Under the pieces are notes generated by a model. The model did no database searches and was not told the origin of the DNA. It was given only the letters and a program-made list of their open reading frames with translations. From contig CACHYW010000005.1 in assembly GCA_902584215.1 (NCBI GenBank), forward strand, positions 1 to 49,726: a stretch of 49,726 nucleotides of DNA, written 5' to 3'. Of the stretch, positions 43,839 to 49,726 are shown in pieces. Position numbers and translations under genes: made by a program. Every line of letters starts with the position of its first letter. Position 1 is the first letter of the stretch. Source of the DNA: an uncultured Pelagibacteraceae bacterium. Lineage in GTDB: Bacteria; Pseudomonadota; Alphaproteobacteria; Pelagibacterales; AG-422-B15.

Positions 43839-44564
43839 ATGACAGCACTAGAAATTAAAGATTTAAATCACTATTACGTTAAAGGGAAGAATGTCCTTAA
43901 TGACGTAAATATAGAGCTTGAAGATGGAGAAATATTATCAATTCTTGGTCCTTCAGGCTGCGGTAAAACTACATTATTGAGAATAATTGCTGGCTTAGAG
44001 AAAGAAACTAGCGGTAGTATTTTAATGAAAGATCAAATTATCTCAGATCATTTTCATACTGTTTTGACTGAAAATAGAGATGTTGGATTAGTTGTTCAGG
44101 AAAGAGCTTTATTTCCTCATTTGACAATAATAAACAATGTAATGTTTGGAGTGAGTGGCAGTAAAACTAATAGACATTCAACCGCCATGAGACTTCTTAA
44201 GCTATTTAGAGTTGACCGATATGCTTATAATTATCCAAACGAGATCTCTAGTGGTGAGCAACAACGAGTTGCAATTGCAAGAGCAATGGCTCCAAATCCT
44301 AAAATACTTTTGATGGATGAACCATTTGGAACTTTAGATCAATCACTTACAAATCAGCTGCGTGTTGAAACAAGAAAAATTTTAAAAGACAACAATATAA
44401 CGGCAATTATCGTCTCTCATGATTTTGATGATGCGCTTTCGATGTCAGATAAGGTCATTGTTATTGAAGATGGAACAGTTATACAGAGTGGCTCTGCAAA
44501 AGATATTACCCATATATCTAGAGAAAAATCAGTAAAATTCAGTAGTATTAAAGCCAATACTTAA
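43839..44564 (+). CDS. fbpC: Fe(3+) ABC transporter ATPase, short form
   Basis: This 241-residue ATPase has Walker A GPSGCGKTTLLRII, Q-loop VVQERALFPHL, signature ISSGEQQRVAIARAM (SSGEQ in place of LSGGQ), Walker B LLMDEPFGTLDQ and H-loop VSHDFDDALSM. It lacks the C-terminal regulatory domain of longer FbpC proteins (about 350 residues). It ends the iron operon; tatA follows after a 67-base gap with its own promoter-like sequence. Confidence 0.9.
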   Translation: MTALEIKDLNHYYVKGKNVLNDVNIELEDGEILSILGPSGCGKTTLLRIIAGLEKETSGSILMKDQIISDHFHTVLTENRDVGLVVQERALFPHLTIINNVMFGVSGSKTNRHSTAMRLLKLFRVDRYAYNYPNEISSGEQQRVAIARAMAPNPKILLMDEPFGTLDQSLTNQLRVETRKILKDNNITAIIVSHDFDDALSMSDKVIVIEDGTVIQSGSAKDITHISREKSVKFSSIKANT

Positions 44565-44593
44565 TTATATTCTTTAAATATAAGTTTTTTATA

Positions 44594-44631
44594 TATAATA
44601 GTTCTACAAGTTAATATTTTAAGAGGACCGA
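44594..44631 (+). promoter_or_regulatory. Putative -10 element and ribosome site before tatA
   Basis: TATAAT at 44594-44599 precedes an AAGAGGA ribosome site at 44621, 5 bases before the tatA ATG at 44632. The -35 region is weak. It suggests that tatABC is transcribed independently of the iron module. Confidence 0.4.
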
Positions 44632-44817
44632 ATGGGAATTAGTTTTTGGCAAATTTTAATTGTTGTTGCACTTCTAGTAATACTTTTTGGACGTGGCAAA
44701 ATTTCCGAATTAATGGGAGATGTTGCTAAAGGAGTAAAGAGTTTTAAAAAGGGCATCAATGATGATGATGAGCAAAAGTCAATCAACAAATCAGAAGATA
44801 ACTCTACTAAAGAGTAA
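44632..44817 (+). CDS. tatA: Sec-independent protein translocase TatA
   Basis: This 61-residue protein has an N-terminal membrane segment ([16 protein letters not shown]), the conserved [23 protein letters not shown] hinge and amphipathic helix, and an acidic tail. This is typical TatA, slightly short. It forms the pore component for folded twin-arginine proteins such as the sulfatase and the ABC binding protein encoded here. tatB follows after 18 bases. Confidence 0.94.
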   Translation: MGISFWQILIVVALLVILFGRGKISELMGDVAKGVKSFKKGINDDDEQKSINKSEDNSTKE

Positions 44818-44835
44818 CAGCAATAGTATTATCTT

Positions 44836-45132
44836 ATGTTACCTGGAATTGGTGGAGTAGAGTATCTTGTCATCGCAGCATTAATAATAATTTTTGTTGG
44901 CCCTAAAGATTTGCCAGCTGTACTGAGAGGCCTAGGAAGATGGTGGGGTAAAATCAGAAACTTTTCTAGAGAGTTTAAATCAAGTGTTAATGAAATTGCC
45001 TCGGAGGCTGGCGTTGACGACATTAAGTCATCAGTTGAGAATGCAAGTCCTAAAAATTTTACTGATGAAATGCGTGACTCAATAAATGAAACGATCATGA
45101 AATCAGAAGATAAAAAGACTGAAGATGAGTGA
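44836..45132 (+). CDS. tatB: Sec-independent protein translocase TatB
   Basis: This 98-residue protein starts MLPGIGGVEYLVIAALIIIFVGPKDLP, the TatB pattern with Glu in the membrane segment, then the LRGLGRWWGKIRNFSREF amphipathic helix. It works with TatC as the signal-peptide receptor. It is shorter than many TatB proteins. It overlaps tatC by 8 bases. Confidence 0.94.
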   Translation: MLPGIGGVEYLVIAALIIIFVGPKDLPAVLRGLGRWWGKIRNFSREFKSSVNEIASEAGVDDIKSSVENASPKNFTDEMRDSINETIMKSEDKKTEDE

Positions 45133-45898
45133 CCATAAAGAAACACTCAATGACACCAAGCAACCTTTAATTCAACATTTAATTGAGTTAAGAAGCCGTC
45201 TAATTAAATCAATCATTTTGATTTCAATTTTGTTTGTGATTGCGTACATATATGCAGACTCTATATACAATTTCTTAGTTCAGCCGTATGCAGATGCAGT
45301 TGCAGGGGAAGCAGGAAGAAGACTTATTTTTACAGCATTACATGAAACATTTTTCACATATTTAAAGGTCGCATTATTTGCATCACTATTTATTGCGTTG
45401 CCCTTTATACTAATTCAAATATGGATATTTGTTGCACCAGGTTTGTACAAAAATGAGAAAACAGTTGTTATTCCTTACTTGGCAGCTACTCCAATTTTAT
45501 TCATTTTAGGGGCTTCACTTGTATATTTCTTTATTATGCCTCTCGCTATAAAGTTTTTTCTATCATTTGAGTCAATTGGAGGCCAAGGAACATTGCCAAT
45601 TCAATTAGAAGCTAAAGTTAACGAATATCTTAGTTTAATTATGAGGCTGATTTTTGCTTTTGGCTTAAGTTTTCAATTGCCTGTCTTACTCACGTTATTA
45701 GCAAGAGTTGGATTTGTGAGCTCTGAAGGACTTAGAAAAAATAGAAAATATGTAATCGTTGGCGTTTTTGCTGTTGCAGCGATACTCACACCTCCTGATC
45801 CCATTTCACAAATAGGTCTTGGTGTTCCCATATTAATATTGTATGAAATTTCAATATATGCAGTACGATTCATAGAGCGAAAAAGAGAGAATAAATAA
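45125..45898 (+). CDS. tatC: Sec-independent protein translocase TatC
   Basis: This 257-residue six-helix membrane protein has the conserved N-terminus PLIQHLIELRSRLIKSI, the middle ALHETFFTYLKVALFASLF, the FGLSFQLPVLL motif and AAILTPPDPISQIGLGVPILILYE near the end. It is the main twin-arginine signal receptor. serS follows after 9 bases, as is usual in alphaproteobacteria. Confidence 0.96.
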   Translation: MSDHKETLNDTKQPLIQHLIELRSRLIKSIILISILFVIAYIYADSIYNFLVQPYADAVAGEAGRRLIFTALHETFFTYLKVALFASLFIALPFILIQIWIFVAPGLYKNEKTVVIPYLAATPILFILGASLVYFFIMPLAIKFFLSFESIGGQGTLPIQLEAKVNEYLSLIMRLIFAFGLSFQLPVLLTLLARVGFVSSEGLRKNRKYVIVGVFAVAAILTPPDPISQIGLGVPILILYEISIYAVRFIERKRENK

Positions 45899-45907
45899 AA
45901 TTATAAG

Positions 45908-47176
45908 ATGTTAGACATAAAGAAAATTAGAGATGATGGAAAACAGCTTGATGAGGCTTTAGTAAGTAGAAAGCATGAGCCGTCTTCTTCATTAATAATA
46001 GAGCTTGATAAGAAAAATCGAGATTTAATTGGTGAATTACAGGTACTTCAGGAGGAAAGAAATGCTAAATCTAAATTGATAGGAGAACATGCCTCAAATG
46101 GTAAGAAAGACGAAGCTGAATTGCTTAAAAGTGAAGTTAGTTCAATAAAAAATAAAATGCAGGAGATAGAAAATAACCAACGTATCGTAAAAGAAGAATT
46201 AAATTCTTTACTTGAGTCATTGCCAAACATGCCAGACGCTTCAGTCCCTGTTGGAGATGAAAGTGTTAATAAAGAAATAAAGATCGAAGGCAAAAAGAAA
46301 GAATTTTCATTTTCACCAAAAGAGCATTTTGATTTAGGTGAGGATCTTAATAAAATGAGCTTTGATCAAGCCGCAAAAATATCTGGAGCAAGATTTGTCA
46401 TCCAAAAAGGTGAGCTAGCAAGACTTGAGAGAGCTATTGCAAATTTCATGCTTGATTTACACACTAATGAATTCGGGTATGAAGAAATTAATGTACCCAT
46501 TCTAGTAAGAGATCAGGCAGCGTTTGGGACAGGTCAACTTCCAAAGTTTAAGGATGACTTATTCAAAACGACAGATGATTATTGGTTAATACCAACAGCT
46601 GAAGTTCCATTAACAAATATGACAAGAGAGAGTGTAGTGGATGCAGCTGAACTACCTAAACGATATGTTTCTCATACACCCTGTTTCAGATCTGAAGCAG
46701 GAGCCGCCGGGAAAGATACTCGAGGAATAATGCGCCAACATCAGTTCTACAAAGTTGAATTAGTAAGTTTAGCCTCTGAAGAAAATTCAGCTGATGAACA
46801 TGAAAGAATGCTGAGTTGTGCCGAGGAGGTGCTAAAAAGATTAGGTTTACACTATCGAGTTGTAATTTTATCCACGCAAGATATGGGTTTTTCAGCTCAG
46901 AAAACATATGATATTGAGGTTTGGCTTCCAGGGCAAAACGCATATAGAGAAATTTCTAGTTGCTCTAATTGTGGTGATTTTCAAGCAAGAAGAATGAATT
47001 CGAGATACAAAGAAAATGATGCAATTAAATATCTGCATACGCTTAATGGGTCAGGACTGGCAGTAGGGAGAACTTTAATTGCAGTTATGGAAAATTATCA
47101 AAACGAAGATGGTTCTATTGATGTACCAGAAGTATTAATTCCCTACATGAGTGGAATAACAAAAATTTCAAACTAA
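45908..47176 (+). CDS. serS: Seryl-tRNA synthetase
   Basis: This 422-residue class II synthetase has an N-terminal antiparallel coiled-coil arm (about residues 1-105). The catalytic motifs follow: motif 1 around [10 protein letters not shown], motif 2 in [28 protein letters not shown] and motif 3 in [20 protein letters not shown]. It charges tRNA-Ser. Full length. Confidence 0.97.
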   Translation: MLDIKKIRDDGKQLDEALVSRKHEPSSSLIIELDKKNRDLIGELQVLQEERNAKSKLIGEHASNGKKDEAELLKSEVSSIKNKMQEIENNQRIVKEELNSLLESLPNMPDASVPVGDESVNKEIKIEGKKKEFSFSPKEHFDLGEDLNKMSFDQAAKISGARFVIQKGELARLERAIANFMLDLHTNEFGYEEINVPILVRDQAAFGTGQLPKFKDDLFKTTDDYWLIPTAEVPLTNMTRESVVDAAELPKRYVSHTPCFRSEAGAAGKDTRGIMRQHQFYKVELVSLASEENSADEHERMLSCAEEVLKRLGLHYRVVILSTQDMGFSAQKTYDIEVWLPGQNAYREISSCSNCGDFQARRMNSRYKENDAIKYLHTLNGSGLAVGRTLIAVMENYQNEDGSIDVPEVLIPYMSGITKISN

Positions 47177-47186
47177 ATATACTCAT

Positions 47187-48011
47187 ATGCCTTCAGTAAA
47201 ACTTGAAAATGCAAGAATACTTATAACTAATGATGATGGTTATTCTGCAGAAGGTATAAAAATATTAACTACTATTGCAAAAGAGTTTTCAGATGATGTA
47301 TGGGTTGTTGCTCCTGAACATGAAAAGAGTGGCGCTTCACACGCTCTCTCTTTTCAAAACGCATTAAATTTAAAAGAACAAGCTCAAAAAGTTTATTCTA
47401 TAGATGGTACACCTAGCGATTGTATAGCCATTGGCATCAGCCATGTTTTAAAAGATAAGAGACCAGATTTAATTCTTTCAGGGATCAATAGTGGATGTAA
47501 CGTTGGAGAGGATGTAACCTATTCTGGAACTATTGCTGCAGCTATGGAGGGCTTGATAAGAAGGATACCATCTATTGCAATCAGTCAAAATTACGAAGCG
47601 GGTAAGAAAAATGTAATCTCATGGGACTCTTCAAAACATTTTTTGAAAGATATACTCACTGATATAACCAATCTGGGATGGGACAGTAATGTTTTCATGA
47701 ACATTAATTTTCCTTATTGCCAATCTGATAAAGTGAAAAGTATACAAATTACAACTCAAGGCAATAGAGATACTGATGATTTGATTATAAATGAGGTTGA
47801 GAATAATTTGTTTAGATTTGGACTTAGAAGAAGACTTGAAGAAAATGCCAAATTAACACTTCCACCGCTGAATATGGCGGTCGACGGGTTTATGTCTGAT
47901 GTAGAAGCAATTGCTAATCAGCATATTTCAATTACCCCGTTTCATTTAGATCTGACCCATCACAGCAGTCTAAATCACTTAAAAGCATCAATTAAGTCAG
48001 ATATTAACTAA
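47187..48011 (+). CDS. surE: 5'/3'-nucleotidase SurE
   Basis: This 274-residue protein has SurE hallmarks: RILITNDDGYSAEGIKIL (metal-binding DD), WVVAPEHEKSGASHALSF, LSGINSGCNVGEDVTYSGTIAAAMEG. It is a metal-dependent nucleoside monophosphate phosphatase of stationary phase. In many relatives pcm and a peptidase gene follow; here yajC follows after 64 bases. Confidence 0.95.
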   Translation: MPSVKLENARILITNDDGYSAEGIKILTTIAKEFSDDVWVVAPEHEKSGASHALSFQNALNLKEQAQKVYSIDGTPSDCIAIGISHVLKDKRPDLILSGINSGCNVGEDVTYSGTIAAAMEGLIRRIPSIAISQNYEAGKKNVISWDSSKHFLKDILTDITNLGWDSNVFMNINFPYCQSDKVKSIQITTQGNRDTDDLIINEVENNLFRFGLRRRLEENAKLTLPPLNMAVDGFMSDVEAIANQHISITPFHLDLTHHSSLNHLKASIKSDIN

Positions 48012-48075
48012 TTATTTAGTTCAAATATATATGCTAAGTATGTATATTGCCTTAATTATTTAAAGGAGATTCGTA

Positions 48076-48354
48076 ATGGAACAGATGCTGATTCAATTAA
48101 TGCCGCTATTCTTAATTTTTGCGATATTTTATTTCCTGTTAATTAGACCACAGCAAAGAAGAGCTAAGGAACATAAAGAAATGGTAGCAGGAGTGCAGAG
48201 AGGCGACAAGATTGTTAGCTCTGGGGGAATAAGAGGTAAAGTTGTTAAGGTAGTTGGTGAATTTGATGTCGAGGTTGAGATATCACAGGGAGTTAATGTT
48301 ACTTTAGTTAAATCAACAATAGCAGAAGTGGTCAAAGAGAGCGCTCCTAAATAA
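48076..48354 (+). CDS. yajC: Preprotein translocase subunit YajC
   Basis: This 92-residue protein has one N-terminal membrane segment (LMPLFLIFAIFYFLLI), the RPQQRRAKEHKEM motif and the GDKIVSSGGIRGKVVKV beta domain, as in YajC. It associates with SecDF. A strong AAGGAG ribosome site sits 7 bases before the ATG. Confidence 0.95.
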   Translation: MEQMLIQLMPLFLIFAIFYFLLIRPQQRRAKEHKEMVAGVQRGDKIVSSGGIRGKVVKVVGEFDVEVEISQGVNVTLVKSTIAEVVKESAPK

Positions 48355-48365
48355 ACAATTAATTA

Positions 48366-49726
48366 ATGATTTATTTTTCAAATACTAAGATTTTATCAAT
48401 CTTATTGGTCATCTTTATAGCTTTGATGTTCGCCGTTCCTAATTTCTTCAGTAAAGATCAGTTAAATAGTTTTCCAAGTTTTATTCCTAAGCAGCAGGTC
48501 AATCTTGGATTAGATTTACAAGGTGGATCCCACTTATTATTAGAAGTTGATACAGTTGAGATTATAAAAGAAAGATTAGAAAATCTAAATTCTGACGTAA
48601 GAAGAGTGCTAAAGAAAAATAATATCCAATATAGCAATTTTAAGAATACTGAGGATAACTTAAAATTTGTGGTTGAAGAATTTCCTGCAGAAATCCAAAA
48701 AGAAATTTTAGAAATATCAGTTAGTAATTCTCAAAATATATTACAAATGGGGGATCAAACTAACTTAGTAATCACAAGAGATGAAAATCAAGTGTCTATC
48801 TCCTTTACAGACGAATTTATTAAATTGGCTGTTTCAAATGCTGTTGCTCAATCTCTTGAGATAGTTCGCAGAAGAATAGACGAACTTGGAACAAGAGAGC
48901 CGTCTATACAAAGGCAAGGATCTTCAAGAATTATTATTCAACTGCCAGGAATTGATGATCCTGATCGAATTAAAGCATTATTAGGACAAACAGCTAAGCT
49001 TACTTTTCAGCTAGTAGACACCTCTACTAATTATGACCCACTAAATCCAAAAAAAGCACCTGTAGGATCTGAAATTTTACCATCAGATACTGACGACAGT
49101 TTCAAATATATTGTTAAAAAAAGAGTAATGGTTGGAGGAGAGAACTTAGTTGATGCTCAGCCTGGTTTCGATCCTCAAACAAATGAACCAATCGTTTCAT
49201 TTCGATTTGATAGACTTGGAGCCAGTAAATTTGGACGAGTTACTCAGCAAAATGTGGGCAAACCGTTTGCAATAATTTTAGATGATACTGTTATTAGCGC
49301 TCCGGTTATAAGAGAGGCAATACTAGGAGGATCAGGACAAATCTCAGGGGGGTTTGACTCAGAAGAAGCAAATGATCTGGCTATACTCCTCAGAGCTGGG
49401 GCACTGCCAGCTCCTTTAATCATTTTAGAGGAAAGATCAGTAGGGCCTGATCTTGGGGCAGATTCAATTGAGGCAGGTCAGTATGCAGCTATAATAGGTT
49501 TTGTAGCAGTCATAATATTCATGATGTTTGTTTATAGATATTTTGGTTTCTTGGCTGATATAGCCTTGATCATAAATTTATTTATGGTGCTAGGAATTCT
49601 CTCGTTATTTCAAGCAACTTTAACTTTACCTGGTATTGCTGGTATTATTTTAACAATAGGTATGGCAGTTGATGCTAACGTGTTGATCTTTGAGCGAGTT
49701 AAGGAAGAGATTAGAAGTGGATCTAA
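48366..49726 (+). CDS. secD: Protein translocase subunit SecD, 3'-truncated by the window
   Basis: This frame is absent from the ORF track because it runs off the window end. ATG at 48366 begins about 453 visible residues: an N-terminal membrane segment (ILSILLVIFIALMFAVP), the conserved VNLGLDLQGGSHLLLEV, the P1 periplasmic domain with RRRIDELGTREPSIQRQG and IIIQLPGIDDPDRIK, and the RND membrane part with IGMAVDANVLIFERVKEE at the end. It uses proton-motive force to aid Sec export. It is 11 bases after yajC; secF is expected next. Confidence 0.96.
   Translation, partial: MIYFSNTKILSILLVIFIALMFAVPNFFSKDQLNSFPSFIPKQQVNLGLDLQGGSHLLLEVDTVEIIKERLENLNSDVRRVLKKNNIQYSNFKNTEDNLKFVVEEFPAEIQKEILEISVSNSQNILQMGDQTNLVITRDENQVSISFTDEFIKLAVSNAVAQSLEIVRRRIDELGTREPSIQRQGSSRIIIQLPGIDDPDRIKALLGQTAKLTFQLVDTSTNYDPLNPKKAPVGSEILPSDTDDSFKYIVKKRVMVGGENLVDAQPGFDPQTNEPIVSFRFDRLGASKFGRVTQQNVGKPFAIILDDTVISAPVIREAILGGSGQISGGFDSEEANDLAILLRAGALPAPLIILEERSVGPDLGADSIEAGQYAAIIGFVAVIIFMMFVYRYFGFLADIALIINLFMVLGILSLFQATLTLPGIAGIILTIGMAVDANVLIFERVKEEIRSGS

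Noticed and set aside
1-49726. Mobile elements, CRISPR arrays, tRNA/rRNA genes or prophage
   Set aside because: I saw no transposase or integrase, no regularly spaced repeats, no cloverleaf-like sequences and no gap large enough for rRNA; the window reads as stable chromosome.

Overview
The window is a gene-dense, AT-rich chromosomal segment from what looks like a streamlined, free-living marine alphaproteobacterium (SAR11/HIMB59/SAR116-like lifestyle; the exact clade cannot be fixed from the sequence alone). The reasons are the typical alphaproteobacterial backbone dgt-argS-(SPOR-type small protein)-nagZ-scpA-scpB ... tatA-tatB-tatC-serS-surE-yajC-secD; very short intergenic spaces with many overlapping stop/start codons; an AprBA plus AprM sulfite-oxidation operon; taurine dissimilation genes; and no insertion sequences, phage genes, CRISPR arrays or tRNAs that I can see. 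No gap between genes exceeds about 300 bases.

Layout. 1-3182 (+): 3' end of a type I secretion ABC exporter, its HlyD-type adaptor, then an overlapping small P-loop kinase and HxGH nucleotidyltransferase pair. 3183-6678 (-): aprM-aprB-aprA and a small unknown protein. 6733-13930 (both strands): an accessory-looking island with a glutathione transferase, a carboxymuconolactone-decarboxylase-like protein, a DUF1330 protein, a group A flavin monooxygenase, a fumarylacetoacetase-type hydrolase, a Tat-exported sulfatase, a VOC/dioxygenase-like protein and a small membrane protein. This may be a catabolic route for a sulfated or hydroxylated aromatic compound. 13946-17745: LysE-type exporter, YhhQ-type queuosine-precursor transporter, an HSL-type esterase, a patatin-like lipase and an NRDE/TANGO2 protein. 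17889-26263: thiolase, FadB-type multifunctional enzyme, taurine:pyruvate aminotransferase (tpa), sulfoacetaldehyde acetyltransferase (xsc), a methyltransferase on the other strand, and alanine dehydrogenase. 26260-27306 (-): a short MetE-like methyltransferase. 27575-33011 (+): a polyamine/agmatine-type ABC importer and an agmatinase/ureohydrolase. 33012-33791 (-): exonuclease III. 33874-39520: housekeeping genes dgt to scpB. 39538-44564: an iron module (di-heme oxidoreductase, Fe3+ ABC binding protein, fused permease, short ATPase) preceded by Fur-box-like palindromes and sitting between scpB and tatA. 44632-end: tatABC, serS, surE, yajC and the 5' part of secD.

How the genes fit together. 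Tpa, Xsc and Ald form a complete cytosolic taurine route (taurine to sulfoacetaldehyde to acetyl phosphate plus sulfite, with alanine recycled to pyruvate). AprBA/AprM on the same segment could oxidise the released sulfite to APS and pass electrons to the membrane. Two predicted Tat substrates (the sulfatase and the polyamine-type binding protein) lie in the same window as tatABC. The most interesting candidates for undescribed biology are the overlapping kinase/nucleotidyltransferase pair, the sulfatase-aromatic island, the permease with a long membrane-anchored acidic tail, the SPOR-less SPOR-locus protein, and the iron module with repeated ATCATTCT operator-like sites and a 15-bp intergenic hairpin.
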